A stretch of 37,235 nucleotides of DNA from CAMYLR01 sp039590215 (GCA_039590215.1 JBDHFX010000008.1:1-37235), one strand, 5' to 3'; counted from the first letter of the stretch, positions 7,441-16,267 are shown. Numbers and translations are program-made. The notes: generated by a model from the sequence alone, not told the origin.

Positions 7441-9468
7441 ATGTACCGCGAGATACTGGTTCCAGTAGACAACTCAGAACACTCCGATTGGGCGGTAGAT
7501 CGTGCTATCGAGATCGCCGGTCAATCCGATGGCCGGATTACCGGTAACCACGTCTACGCGGCCCGCCTCCACGACGTTCGGTTTCGACAGCTCGAGACCG
7601 GTCTGCCGGCTCAGTTCCAAACAGCCGAAGAGATCAAGCGCCAGCGAAAGGTCCACGACAAGCTGATCGAGAAGGGCCTCCAGCTGATCAGCGACAGTTT
7701 TCTCGATCAGGTCGAGAAGCGGTGCCGGGAGGCAGGGGTGGAGCTCACCCGGCAGCTACTCGAGGGAATCCATTACGAGGAGCTGGTTCGCGAGGCCAAC
7801 CGAGGCGGCGGGCGTCTACCGTCATTGATCGGATTCGATCCCAACATCGCCGACAAGTACGACGGCGGCGAGGCCGTTCGGTCCGATGTTCGTCTGGGCG
7901 CGGACGGGCGCATCGAGGCCGAGGAGGAGGCGCTCGAAGAGAAACTGGCGGGCACCTCCGAGCGTGCCTACGACCTGGTGGCTATCGGCGCCCACGGGCT
8001 GGGCCGGCAGCAGTTCAGCCAGCTCGGTGGAGTCGTCGCGCGGGCAATCCGTGGCATCGAAAAGGACATCCTGATCGTCCGCGATGGCCGGCCGATCCGC
8101 AACGGAAACCTCATGGTCTGTGTCGACGGCTCGGCCTACAGCTATAAGGCGATGCGTCAGGCACTCGAGCTGGCGCGGGTTTTTGGCGACAAGCTGTTCG
8201 TGTGCAGCGCGTTCGACGTCGAATACCACCACGTCGTCTTCCACAACATCAAGGACGTCTTGTCGGTCCAGGCGTCGAAGGTGTTCAAGTTCGAGGAGCA
8301 GGAGGAGCTCCACAACAACATCATCGACAAGGGGTTGCTCAAGCTCTGCCAGGCGAACATCAAGCGCGCGCAGGTCATGGCCGAGGAGTACCCGGATGTC
8401 GAGATCGAAACCCAGATCCTGATCGGCAAGCCGTTCCAGGTCGTGCTGCAGTGGGCTGAGGAAATCGATCCGTCATTGCTGATTCTCGCTCGTCACGGCA
8501 GCCATCGGATCGACGGAACCGATCTGGGCTCCCAGGCCGAAAACCTTACTCGTTTGGCGTCGACCAACGTGTTGTTGATCGGCACCACCGAGGTGCATCC
8601 GGAAGAGATCCCATGGATTGAGGAAGATGGGGAAACGGGTCTCGACTGGGCACCCGAAGCAGAGGTCCGGATCCTCCGTGTGCCGCCGTTCGCGCTGGGC
8701 ATCGCCCGCAAGGCGGTCGAGGAGTACGTGATCGAACAGTACGGTTCGAACGGCAATGGCTTGGGCGCGTTGCCGACGGTGACCAGCGCCAGGCTCGATG
8801 AAGCGATTCAGAAGCTGCTTCCCACCCACATGCAACTCATCATGGGGATCGGTACCGCTGAAGAGCTGGCGCTCGCGGAGGTCAAGGCTGAGGAGGCGAT
8901 GAAGCGTACGGTGGTGGAAGGACACGATGATGTGCCCGTACCTGAGACACGGATCGTGGAAGGCAAGTGCCCGTACACCGGTCACGTCGAACAGCGGCCA
9001 TGGACGACCAGCGATCCTGTCGTCTGGACGCACGAGGCACGCGAGCGATTGAACCTGGTGCCGCTCATCGCCCGGCCGCTAGCGCGTAACACCGTCGAGC
9101 GGTTTACACGCGATCATGGGTGGTGGCGCGTCACGACGCGGGTCATGGATGAGAACAAGCAGGCGATGATCGAAGCCGACGAGTTCGACATCGATACGAT
9201 GCTCGTCATGTTCAAGGAGCTGCAGACGAAACAGATCAAAGCTGCGGCGGAGGGCGTCGATGGACTCACGCCCGAGATGCGGAAGTTCATCGACGAAGCC
9301 AAGGCGGCCGGTGTGACACGCTGTCCGATTCGGGATATCGAAGCGGCAGCGGAAAAGTGTCCGGTCGATTTCAAGACCGCTACGCCGGCGGAAGCGAAAG
9401 CGGCGATCGAGGCGGTCATGAACGATCACAATGCTGGCGCCGATGGCGACCAACAGGACGAAGCTTGA
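7441..9468 (+). CDS. Tandem universal-stress protein with two PCP_red-like domains
   Basis: The protein has 675 residues, with no signal or membrane segment. Residues about 1-215 form a UspA domain (EILVPVDNSEHSDWAVDRA start, GAHGLGR late motif) interrupted by a long charged insert. Residues about 220-380 form a second UspA domain (LMVCVDGSAYSYKAM, ARHGSHR, NVLLIG). Two PCP_red-like segments follow at about 401-445 (LDWAPEAEVRILRVPPFA) and 527-575 (VVWTHEARERLNLVP). The last 150 residues are helical and hold three Cys-Pro dipeptides. Usp domains bind ATP or act as dimeric sensors; these glycine motifs are only partly canonical. The fusion suggests a regulatory or scaffold protein for a cofactor or redox system. 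Its stop overlaps the TTG start of the radical-SAM gene. Confidence 0.82.
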   Translation: MYREILVPVDNSEHSDWAVDRAIEIAGQSDGRITGNHVYAARLHDVRFRQLETGLPAQFQTAEEIKRQRKVHDKLIEKGLQLISDSFLDQVEKRCREAGVELTRQLLEGIHYEELVREANRGGGRLPSLIGFDPNIADKYDGGEAVRSDVRLGADGRIEAEEEALEEKLAGTSERAYDLVAIGAHGLGRQQFSQLGGVVARAIRGIEKDILIVRDGRPIRNGNLMVCVDGSAYSYKAMRQALELARVFGDKLFVCSAFDVEYHHVVFHNIKDVLSVQASKVFKFEEQEELHNNIIDKGLLKLCQANIKRAQVMAEEYPDVEIETQILIGKPFQVVLQWAEEIDPSLLILARHGSHRIDGTDLGSQAENLTRLASTNVLLIGTTEVHPEEIPWIEEDGETGLDWAPEAEVRILRVPPFALGIARKAVEEYVIEQYGSNGNGLGALPTVTSARLDEAIQKLLPTHMQLIMGIGTAEELALAEVKAEEAMKRTVVEGHDDVPVPETRIVEGKCPYTGHVEQRPWTTSDPVVWTHEARERLNLVPLIARPLARNTVERFTRDHGWWRVTTRVMDENKQAMIEADEFDIDTMLVMFKELQTKQIKAAAEGVDGLTPEMRKFIDEAKAAGVTRCPIRDIEAAAEKCPVDFKTATPAEAKAAIEAVMNDHNAGADGDQQDEA

Positions 9469-10751
9469 TTTCAGCAGTTCCGCACGTTGTCGCGTGGAAC
9501 CTGACGCGGCGCTGCAATCTCGCCTGTGCTCACTGTTACATCGCAGCTGGATCATGGCATGCGGCCGAAGAGGAGCTCGCGACCGATGATTGTTACCGGA
9601 TCGTAGACGAGATCCTGGCGGTCAATCCGTCGCCGATGTTGATCCTCTCGGGCGGCGAGCCGTTGCTCCGGGACGATCTGGAGCCGATCGCCGCACGCGC
9701 ATCAGCCAGAGGTGCGACGGTCGTTGTTGGCACCAATGGCACCCGACTGACCGACTCGCGAATCGCTTCGCTCATGAACGCCGATGTCCGTGGCGTGGCG
9801 GTGAGCATCGATTCCTTGGACCCGGTGTACCACGATCGTTTCCGGCACGGCTCGGGGGCGCTCTCCGACACGTTGGCCGCAGTGGAGCGGCTGCGTGAGA
9901 ACCGCCTGGATCTAGTCCTACAGACGACCGTCACCCGCGGCAATCGCGACGAGCTGGGTCGGCTCGCCGCATGGGGAGCCGATTCCGGTGCGGTTGCGTT
10001 CAACGTTTACTTCGTCGTGGCTACGGGAAGAGCGGATGGCATGAAGGGTATGTCACCTGCTGAGAACGACGACGTTTTAGCTGAGCTCACCGGGCTCGAG
10101 AGCGACTATCGCGGCCGGATGCTGGTGCGCTCAAAGTGTCAACCCCAGATCATGCGTCATGTCTACGACGCGGATTCCGAGTCGCCGCTGTTGAACTACG
10201 GCACCCGGTGCCCGTGCGGCGTGCAGTATTGCCGGATCACGCCCGACGGAAAGGTGACTCCGTGCCCATACATGGACGTCATCGCCGGTGACTTGAACAC
10301 GCAGTCCTTCGGCGAAATCTGGCGCGACTCACCAGTGTTTATCGATCTGCGGAGGGGAGAGTTGGGTGGAAAGTGTGGCCGTTGCGGGTATCGCGAGATC
10401 TGCGGTGGATGCCGCGCGCGTGCGTTCGCGGAGACTGGGGACTACCTGGGGCCGGATCGATCGTGTGGGTACGAGCCCGATGGGGTTGAGGTTCCCGTAA
10501 CGCGGCAGCGTGAGATCACTTACGGTACGCCTGCCCGAACGCAGCTCGACTGGTCACCCGAAGCGGCCCAGCGTGTCGCCCGGATCCCGAGCTTTGTTCG
10601 CGGCGTAGTGACCACGCGCGTGGAGACGTTCGCGCGTGAGCGTGGGCACGATCGCGTGACGATAGAATTGCTCGACGAGGTGCGATCGAGCATGCCCGTC
10701 GATTTCTCGGATCGGAAGCCGTTCTTTGCGCGACGCCGAGGTGACGAATGA
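9465..10751 (+). CDS. Radical SAM/SPASM protein with C-terminal PCP_red domain
   Basis: The protein has 428 residues and starts at a TTG that overlaps the previous stop (TTGA), with AGGA upstream. Cys17, Cys21 and Cys24 (RRCNLACAHC) bind the SAM [4Fe-4S] cluster. LILSGGEPLLR and a GTNGTRL strand follow as usual. A cysteine-rich SPASM region (about 225-335) contains CPCG, CPYMD, a CGRCGYREICGGC cluster and a last CGYEP, enough for auxiliary clusters. Residues about 361-405 form a PCP_red domain (WSPEAAQRV, IPSFVRG). The N-terminal VVAWNLTRRC pattern is like NirJ/AhbD enzymes that modify heme precursors, although peptide-modifying SPASM enzymes share it. A heme- or tetrapyrrole-related function is a hypothesis supported by the PCP_red domain and neighbouring oxidase genes. 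Confidence 0.85.
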   Translation: MISAVPHVVAWNLTRRCNLACAHCYIAAGSWHAAEEELATDDCYRIVDEILAVNPSPMLILSGGEPLLRDDLEPIAARASARGATVVVGTNGTRLTDSRIASLMNADVRGVAVSIDSLDPVYHDRFRHGSGALSDTLAAVERLRENRLDLVLQTTVTRGNRDELGRLAAWGADSGAVAFNVYFVVATGRADGMKGMSPAENDDVLAELTGLESDYRGRMLVRSKCQPQIMRHVYDADSESPLLNYGTRCPCGVQYCRITPDGKVTPCPYMDVIAGDLNTQSFGEIWRDSPVFIDLRRGELGGKCGRCGYREICGGCRARAFAETGDYLGPDRSCGYEPDGVEVPVTRQREITYGTPARTQLDWSPEAAQRVARIPSFVRGVVTTRVETFARERGHDRVTIELLDEVRSSMPVDFSDRKPFFARRRGDE

Positions 10752-11248
10752 AGAGCGCCTCGGGGGTCGTCGTGCTGTTCGTGTTGCTGGCGCCCGCAAC
10801 GGTCACCGGGCAGCATGAAGCCCACCGCGCGACGTTCTCGACGTTTCTCGAGGTCGTGAATACGCGCGACCTCGACCGGCTCGAAACCCTTGTCACCGAA
10901 GATTTTGTTCGTCACAGTCAGGCCACGCCAGGTGTGGTAATCGACAGCCGGGGCGATTTCCGCACCTTTCTGGAGGCCGATTTCGCCACTGTGCCGGACT
11001 CGCGCGTCGAGTGTCCCATGATGACGGGCGAAGGCGATCTGCTAGCCGTGTGGTGCGAATACACCGGGACGCAGGAAGGAGCGTGGGGCCCGTTCCCACC
11101 GTCGGGCGAGCGGGTCGATCTCGACTTTGCGGCGTTTCTGAGATTCGAGGCCGGGAAAATCGCCGAGATGTGGGTAATCTGGGACAATCTGACGGCGCTC
11201 ACGCAACTCGGGCACTTTCCCTTTGCCGCGCGGGAAGACACGCCATGA
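10748..11248 (+). CDS. Secreted SnoaL/NTF2-like protein
   Basis: The protein has 166 residues and a signal peptide (about 1-21, ending VTGQ). The rest fits the SnoaL-like (ester cyclase / NTF2) cone fold: an N-terminal helix with FLEVVNTRDLDRLETLVTED, then FVRHS, a second helix, and strands ending FEAGKIAEMWVIWDN. Such proteins bind small hydrophobic molecules or act as cyclases or isomerases; the ligand here is unknown. The gene overlaps the radical-SAM gene and the CydA-like gene by 4 nt each (ATGA), so it belongs to this operon and probably works in the periplasm. Confidence 0.75.
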   Translation: MKSASGVVVLFVLLAPATVTGQHEAHRATFSTFLEVVNTRDLDRLETLVTEDFVRHSQATPGVVIDSRGDFRTFLEADFATVPDSRVECPMMTGEGDLLAVWCEYTGTQEGAWGPFPPSGERVDLDFAAFLRFEAGKIAEMWVIWDNLTALTQLGHFPFAAREDTP

Positions 11249-13008
11249 CCCGTAGGTTGGTGCGTTGGACGGTCTCGGTCGCGGTCCTGTCGGTGGCAGC
11301 TGTTTGGGCCACCGAGCTGTTTGCCCAGGAGGCTGCAGCCGGCCCCCGCGAGTACGGCGACTTCCCGTACATCGGCAGTCGAGTCGCGGTGTGGATCGCT
11401 GCGCAGGTTCACCTCATGTTTGCGGCTTTCGTCCTTGGCGTCCCGATGTTCGCCATGGTCGCCGAAGCGATTGGCATTTTTGGCGGCGACGAACGGTACG
11501 ACCGATTGGCCAAAGAGTTCACCCGGCTCCTCTTGATTGCATACAGCGCCACCGCCATTTGGGGCGCGGTCCTGCTCTTCTTCCTGACGACACTCTACCC
11601 CCAATTCTGGGCCCATCTGTCGGCGATTTTCGAAGTCTCGATGTGGATCTACGTAGGACTTTTCTTCCTCGAGTCGTTCACACTGTATCTCTATTACTAC
11701 GGCTGGGACCGTTGGAAGAAGGGAACCGCGAAGTACGCTCACTGGGGGTTGGCGATCCTGCTCAACTTGTGGGGAACGGCGGTCATGTTCATCGCCGACA
11801 GTTGGTTGAGCTACATGATGAGCCCTCCGGAGGTGATCGCGGCTGACCCCTCGCCAGGTATGGTTCAGCTATGGAGCGCGATCAACAACGCCACCTGGAT
11901 GCCGATCAACATCCATCGATTTATCGCCAACATCGTATTTGGCGGCTCGGTCGTCGGTGCCTACGCCGCCTACCGGTTCCTCGCCGCCAAGTCCGATGAG
12001 GAGCGCGCGCACTACGACTGGATGGGTTACGTCGGCAACTTCATCGCAATCGGGGCGCTGATCATTCTGCCGTTCGCCGGCTACTACCTGGGCCGTGAGA
12101 TCTACGAGTTCAACCAGCAGATGGGGATCACGATGATGGGCGGGTTCATGAGCTGGCTGTGGATCATTCAGGCGTTCCTGATCGGTGTCTTGTTCCTGGC
12201 TGGCAACTACTACTTGTGGGTTGGCATGACGCGCATCCCCGGCGCCGAGCGGTTCCTTCCGTACACCAAGTGGATGCTCGTAGTGTTGGTTATCGGCGTT
12301 ATCGTTTGGGCCACACCGCACACGATGATTGCCAATCGCGCGGAGCTTGAGGCGATGGGCGGCTCTCACCATCCGTTCCTAGGTGTCTTGGGCGTCATGA
12401 GTGCAAAGAACACGGCGGTAAACCTGATGATCTTGACGACGTTCCTGTCGTTTTTGATGTACCGTCGGGCGAACAAGCAACCGGTGGTGAAGTGGGCGAA
12501 GATGGGAACGATCGTGCAGGCTGCGCTGTTTGTGCTGTCCGCCGCCATCGTCCTCTTCTACGGCATCTATGGCTACTTCGTGACGGCGATCGTGCGGATC
12601 GGCTTCAGCGTCTACCAGGTGCTGGCGGTGCTCGCGACGATCATCGCAGTCATGGTGCTCGATGTGTTGATGCTACGCGGCGCTGAATCGCGGGGCGCGA
12701 TTCGATGGGGCAACATGCCGGCACGATCGCAGTACGCGTTGTTTGTCTTGGTGGTCACGTTTACGTGGCTTATGGGGTTGATGGGTTTCGCCCGCAGCGG
12801 CATTCGCCAGCACTGGCACGTATGGGAGGTCATGCGCGACACGAGTGAGTGGGCGGCCACGCCGGCGCTGGGCCCGGCGGCTCAGGTGATCAGCGCGTGC
12901 GTGTTGATTTTCCTGGTACTGATCGCATTCATCTTCTGGCTCGGCGGGCTGGTGGAGAAACCGCAGCTGGTGCCCGAACAACCGGCGGCCGGAGCTTCCG
13001 GAAAGTGA
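11245..13008 (+). CDS. CydA-like cytochrome bd-superfamily membrane subunit
   Basis: The protein has 587 residues and many membrane helices. The N-terminal helical region holds a conserved His56 (QVHLMF), equivalent to the first heme-ligand His of CydA. His224 (NIHRFIANIVFGG) matches the second CydA heme-ligand position. The GREIYEFNQQMG segment near residues 283-294 replaces the canonical GRQPW quinol-loop end. Compared with CydA, an extra hydrophobic N-terminus (about 5-25) and a longer C-terminal half are present, and there is no CydB gene nearby. Such bd-like proteins beside c-type cytochromes are known from Nitrospira and other lineages. It could be an oxygen reductase or a quinol/cytochrome c oxidoreductase. 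Four genes for cytochrome- or copper-type carriers follow directly. Confidence 0.82.
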   Translation: MTRRLVRWTVSVAVLSVAAVWATELFAQEAAAGPREYGDFPYIGSRVAVWIAAQVHLMFAAFVLGVPMFAMVAEAIGIFGGDERYDRLAKEFTRLLLIAYSATAIWGAVLLFFLTTLYPQFWAHLSAIFEVSMWIYVGLFFLESFTLYLYYYGWDRWKKGTAKYAHWGLAILLNLWGTAVMFIADSWLSYMMSPPEVIAADPSPGMVQLWSAINNATWMPINIHRFIANIVFGGSVVGAYAAYRFLAAKSDEERAHYDWMGYVGNFIAIGALIILPFAGYYLGREIYEFNQQMGITMMGGFMSWLWIIQAFLIGVLFLAGNYYLWVGMTRIPGAERFLPYTKWMLVVLVIGVIVWATPHTMIANRAELEAMGGSHHPFLGVLGVMSAKNTAVNLMILTTFLSFLMYRRANKQPVVKWAKMGTIVQAALFVLSAAIVLFYGIYGYFVTAIVRIGFSVYQVLAVLATIIAVMVLDVLMLRGAESRGAIRWGNMPARSQYALFVLVVTFTWLMGLMGFARSGIRQHWHVWEVMRDTSEWAATPALGPAAQVISACVLIFLVLIAFIFWLGGLVEKPQLVPEQPAAGASGK

Positions 13009-13020
13009 CGACCTAAGACG

Positions 13021-13815
13021 ATGTGGGCGACGAACCTCAAGATCCTGAGTGTCGTGCTCGGCACGCTGGCCCTGTACACGTTGATCGCCAACGGCATCCC
13101 ACAGGTCGAGTCTGAGGTGCCGCAGGAGTTGTCGTTCACAGGCGAGGTGAGCGCGGCCGAACTGGCGGCGGCCGGTGAAGAGCTGTACGCCGGGGCCGGC
13201 GGGTGCACCGCCTGCCATGGGCTCGGGACGCGAGCGCCCAACTTATTGATCGACGCCGCTGGTCAGGGAGCGATCGGTGCGCGCTGCGGCCAGCGCGTAG
13301 AGGGTGAGTCGTGCAAGGAGTATCTGTATCAGTCGATGACCGAGCCCAACGCGTTCGTCGTCGATGGATTTCAGCCGATCATGCCGGACATACGGCGGAC
13401 GCTGTCGGACGTCCAGATCTGGGCCATGATCGCGTATCTGCAAAGCTTGGGGGGTGAGGTAACGGTCACCGGCGACGACTTTGTGACCGCGCAATCTGCC
13501 GGCGAAGACGAAACGGCAGATGCGAGTGCGGGAGCGATGATCGTAGCGACCACGGACCCGCTCGAACTGTTGCGCGAAATGCAGTGCCTGGCTTGCCACA
13601 TGCTGGGTGGCGAGGGGGCTCAGGTAGGGCCGCCTCTTGCTGGCGTCGGTAGCCGTCTCACGGCCGATCAGATTCGTGAGTCAATCCTCGACCCCAACGC
13701 CGTGTTGGCGGAGGGTTACGAGCAATTCGGCGGCATGATGCCAGCCAACTTCGGTCAAAGGCTGACGGCCGAGCAGCTCGAGGTGATCGTATCGTATCTG
13801 GGATCCCAACAGTGA
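13021..13815 (+). CDS. Membrane-anchored diheme cytochrome c
   Basis: The protein has 264 residues. An N-terminal membrane anchor (about 5-25) is followed by two class-I cytochrome c domains. The first has the CTACH heme site near residue 62 and a late QPIMP methionine. The second has CLACH near residue 189 and MMPANFG as the likely sixth ligand. An extra cysteine pair (RCGQR, ESCKEY) between the domains may form a disulfide. It begins 12 nt after the CydA-like gene and is probably its electron partner or a subunit of the same complex. Confidence 0.88.
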   Translation: MWATNLKILSVVLGTLALYTLIANGIPQVESEVPQELSFTGEVSAAELAAAGEELYAGAGGCTACHGLGTRAPNLLIDAAGQGAIGARCGQRVEGESCKEYLYQSMTEPNAFVVDGFQPIMPDIRRTLSDVQIWAMIAYLQSLGGEVTVTGDDFVTAQSAGEDETADASAGAMIVATTDPLELLREMQCLACHMLGGEGAQVGPPLAGVGSRLTADQIRESILDPNAVLAEGYEQFGGMMPANFGQRLTAEQLEVIVSYLGSQQ

Positions 13816-13822
13816 GCGGATC

Positions 13823-14626
13823 GTGAGCGCCAATCGGTATCTGCATCATCCGTTTTGGCAGGCGATTCTGGTCCTGGTGGTCGCCTACCTGCTAGTCGAG
13901 TACGGGATTCCGTATCTACCGCCACTGATCGGTATCAGTAGCGCCCCGGTGCCGCAGTCGGTCGTGTTGCAATACATGCTGACCGTGTTGGCAGGGATCC
14001 TGATCTGGGTCAGCGATAACGAGGAGCGGTGGGCGCGATTCCGCCAGCCGATTTACGCGGTGCTAGTTGATCGCGACAAGAGGGTGTTGAGGGTTGTGTT
14101 GATGGTAGCATTCCCGGTGTTAGTCGGCTGGCTGACCTTCCGTGCGGTGCGGCAAACGGTGGCCGCGCCACCAAGCCTGCGGTCGATCCACCCGGCGCCA
14201 CCCTCGTCGATCACGTTTCGCGGCGAGACGATGACCCTCGCCGGACTGGGGAACCCGCTGCGTCAAGACGACTCAATTGCTGAGGCCTACACTGTTGGGA
14301 AGCGGGTGTATTACCAGAACTGTCTTCCGTGTCACGGCGATGCGCTGAGCGGGGATGGTCACTATGCGCGCGGGTTTACGCCGACTCCGCTCGCATTCAC
14401 AGGCTCCGGTACCATCGCCCAGCTGACCGAGAGTTTCGTGTTCTGGCGGATCGCCAAGGGCGGTCCGGGGCTCCCCCGCGAGGGAGCGCCGTGGAACTCG
14501 GCCATGCCGGCGTGGGAGGATATCCTGACGACAGACGAAATCTGGTCGGTAATCGTGTTCCTGTACGAGCAGGCAGGGGTTTCGCCCCGGACTTGGGAAG
14601 AGGCGGAGGGGTCGGGTGAGCACTAG
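13823..14626 (+). CDS. Membrane protein with C-terminal cytochrome c domain
   Basis: The protein has 267 residues, with a GTG start. Three hydrophobic segments (about 10-35, 45-65 and 88-108) precede a periplasmic monoheme cytochrome c domain with CLPCH near residue 166 and SAMPAWE as the probable Met ligand region. The domain ends in the usual TTDEIWSVIVFLYEQ helix. The fusion of a membrane part with cytochrome c suggests a structural subunit of the CydA-like complex. The gene overlaps the next cytochrome gene by 11 nt. Confidence 0.85.
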   Translation: MSANRYLHHPFWQAILVLVVAYLLVEYGIPYLPPLIGISSAPVPQSVVLQYMLTVLAGILIWVSDNEERWARFRQPIYAVLVDRDKRVLRVVLMVAFPVLVGWLTFRAVRQTVAAPPSLRSIHPAPPSSITFRGETMTLAGLGNPLRQDDSIAEAYTVGKRVYYQNCLPCHGDALSGDGHYARGFTPTPLAFTGSGTIAQLTESFVFWRIAKGGPGLPREGAPWNSAMPAWEDILTTDEIWSVIVFLYEQAGVSPRTWEEAEGSGEH

Positions 14627-16211
14627 GCGACTCACCTGTGGGATGTTGCTGCTCGCGCTCGGTGTGGTCGCTCAAGCCGAGGGTCAGGAGGCACCTCCCG
14701 GCAAGGCGACGTACGACAAGTGGTGTGCCGGATGCCACGGGGACGAGGGAGCGGGCGATGGTGTGGCAGCGGCGTACATGTTGCCTCAGCCGAGGGACTT
14801 TACCACCGGGCTGTACCAGATTCGTACCACTGCCAGCGGAGAGCTCCCAACGGATGCTGACATCCTCAGGATGATCGACGAGGGGATGCCCGGATCCGCC
14901 ATGCCGGGATGGAAGGACTACTTGAGCAACACCGAGCGCAATGACCTGGTTCAGTATTTGAAAACGTTCTCGTCGTTTTTCGAGGATGAAGTCCCGCCGC
15001 CCGTTGAGTACGGTGGAGCGCCGGGAGTCAGCGAGGAAGGGCTCGCTGAGGGGCGTGAGTTCTATGACAAGATCGAATGCTGGAAGTGCCATGGGCAGGC
15101 CGGCCGTGGAGACGGTCCCTCGGCGCCTGCGCTGGAAGACGATTGGGACCTTCCGATCCGTGCAGCTGATCTCACTGAAGGCTGGAACTTCAACGGTGGC
15201 CATATGACGGAAGCGATCTTCTCGCGCCTGATGACCGGGCTCAACGGAGCGCCGATGCCGTCGTTCGCGGACTTGATCGATGCCGAGTTCATGACCGAGG
15301 AGCAACTGTGGCGGGTGGCACAATACGTAGAGAGCCTGTCGCCCGATACGCCCGAAGTGCAGGAGGTTGTGCGCGGAGCCTTGGTCGAGACGCTCCCCGC
15401 CACTGTCGACGATCCAGCGTGGAACCAAATCGAGAGGTTCTACATTCCGCTGGTCGGTCAGGTGATCGTACAACCCAGGTGGTTCACCCCGACCGTGGAC
15501 GGTGTGTGGGTGCAGGCGGCCCACGACGGCGAGCGTGTTGCGCTGCGCCTTACATGGAACGACCCGTCCGAAAGCCCAAGTGCAGAATGGGAGGAATGGC
15601 GGCAACGGGTCGTTGGCGTGATGGAGCCAACCGTTGAAATCACGATCTCGACCGCCGAGGACGGGGCTACCGGCGATGGAGAGCCAGAAGTCGCTGAGCT
15701 GCTAGCCGATGCGCTCACGGTTCAGTTTTCGACCACCATCCCTGAGGGTATGAAGCGTCCGTATTTCTTGATGGGCGATCAGGACGAGCCGGTTTACTTG
15801 TTGAATTGGAGCAGCGGTGGTAGCGCAAACGAAGCGCTCGGTCGCGGGATGAACGCAATCGAGACGATCGCTGGTGAGACGGTCCTGACGAGCGAATCGA
15901 CGTTTGATGAGGGACAGTGGCGGCTCTTGCTGAATCGCGCGCTCACGGTGGAGGGTGAAAACCGGTTGGTTTTCGAGACCGGTCGGCCGATTCCGATGGC
16001 GCTCTTCGCTTGGGACGGTTCGAACGGTGAGTCCGGTACACAGGGCGCGATCAGCACGTGGTATTTCTTGTACCTCGATCAGCCGACCGAGAATATCACG
16101 TACGCGTTCCCGGTACTAGCGGTGCTGTTGACTGCGGTGCTGGGAGTGGTGATCGTCACACGCGCCCAACGTGGAGCGCACGGCGCTGGCCCCGGGGCCG
16201 GGTCTGATTAA
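14616..16211 (+). CDS. Diheme cytochrome c fused to ethylbenzene-dehydrogenase-type heme b domain
   Basis: The protein has 531 residues, with a GTG start and a signal peptide (about 1-23). Two cytochrome c domains carry CAGCH (near 37) and CWKCH (near 155). The second half (about 260-490) resembles the EB_dh domain, the heme b gamma subunit of ethylbenzene dehydrogenase and related DMSO-reductase-family enzymes: VALRLTWNDPSES, YFLMGDQDEPVYL with a likely Met ligand, and ALFAWDGSNGESG. The Lys expected after that last motif appears to be Gln (GTQGAIS), which needs an alignment to confirm. A C-terminal helix (about 498-518) anchors it in the membrane. No molybdopterin subunit is nearby, so it probably serves the CydA-like complex as an electron conduit. 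Confidence 0.82.
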   Translation: MSTRRLTCGMLLLALGVVAQAEGQEAPPGKATYDKWCAGCHGDEGAGDGVAAAYMLPQPRDFTTGLYQIRTTASGELPTDADILRMIDEGMPGSAMPGWKDYLSNTERNDLVQYLKTFSSFFEDEVPPPVEYGGAPGVSEEGLAEGREFYDKIECWKCHGQAGRGDGPSAPALEDDWDLPIRAADLTEGWNFNGGHMTEAIFSRLMTGLNGAPMPSFADLIDAEFMTEEQLWRVAQYVESLSPDTPEVQEVVRGALVETLPATVDDPAWNQIERFYIPLVGQVIVQPRWFTPTVDGVWVQAAHDGERVALRLTWNDPSESPSAEWEEWRQRVVGVMEPTVEITISTAEDGATGDGEPEVAELLADALTVQFSTTIPEGMKRPYFLMGDQDEPVYLLNWSSGGSANEALGRGMNAIETIAGETVLTSESTFDEGQWRLLLNRALTVEGENRLVFETGRPIPMALFAWDGSNGESGTQGAISTWYFLYLDQPTENITYAFPVLAVLLTAVLGVVIVTRAQRGAHGAGPGAGSD

Positions 16212-16267
16212 CGTCTAGCCGACATTCAAAGGGTCGATAGCTTCGTTTGATTGATCAACCACGCATG

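Noticed and set aside
6517..10751. PCP_red domains as evidence of bacteriochlorophyll synthesis
   Set aside because: None of bchL, bchN, bchB, bchH or reaction-centre genes is present, and the domain occurs outside phototrophs.
14397..15605. 402-residue minus-strand frame opposite cytochrome genes
   Set aside because: The plus strand holds intact CxxCH cytochromes here; the antisense frame has no recognisable features.
14616..16211. EB_dh domain as a nitrite oxidoreductase or ethylbenzene dehydrogenase subunit
   Set aside because: No alpha (molybdopterin) or beta (Fe-S) subunit genes are in the window.
16247..16258. TTGAT-TG-ATCAA palindrome resembling an FNR box
   Set aside because: FNR/CRP-type sites need four bases between the half-sites and this has two. 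There is no promoter around it.
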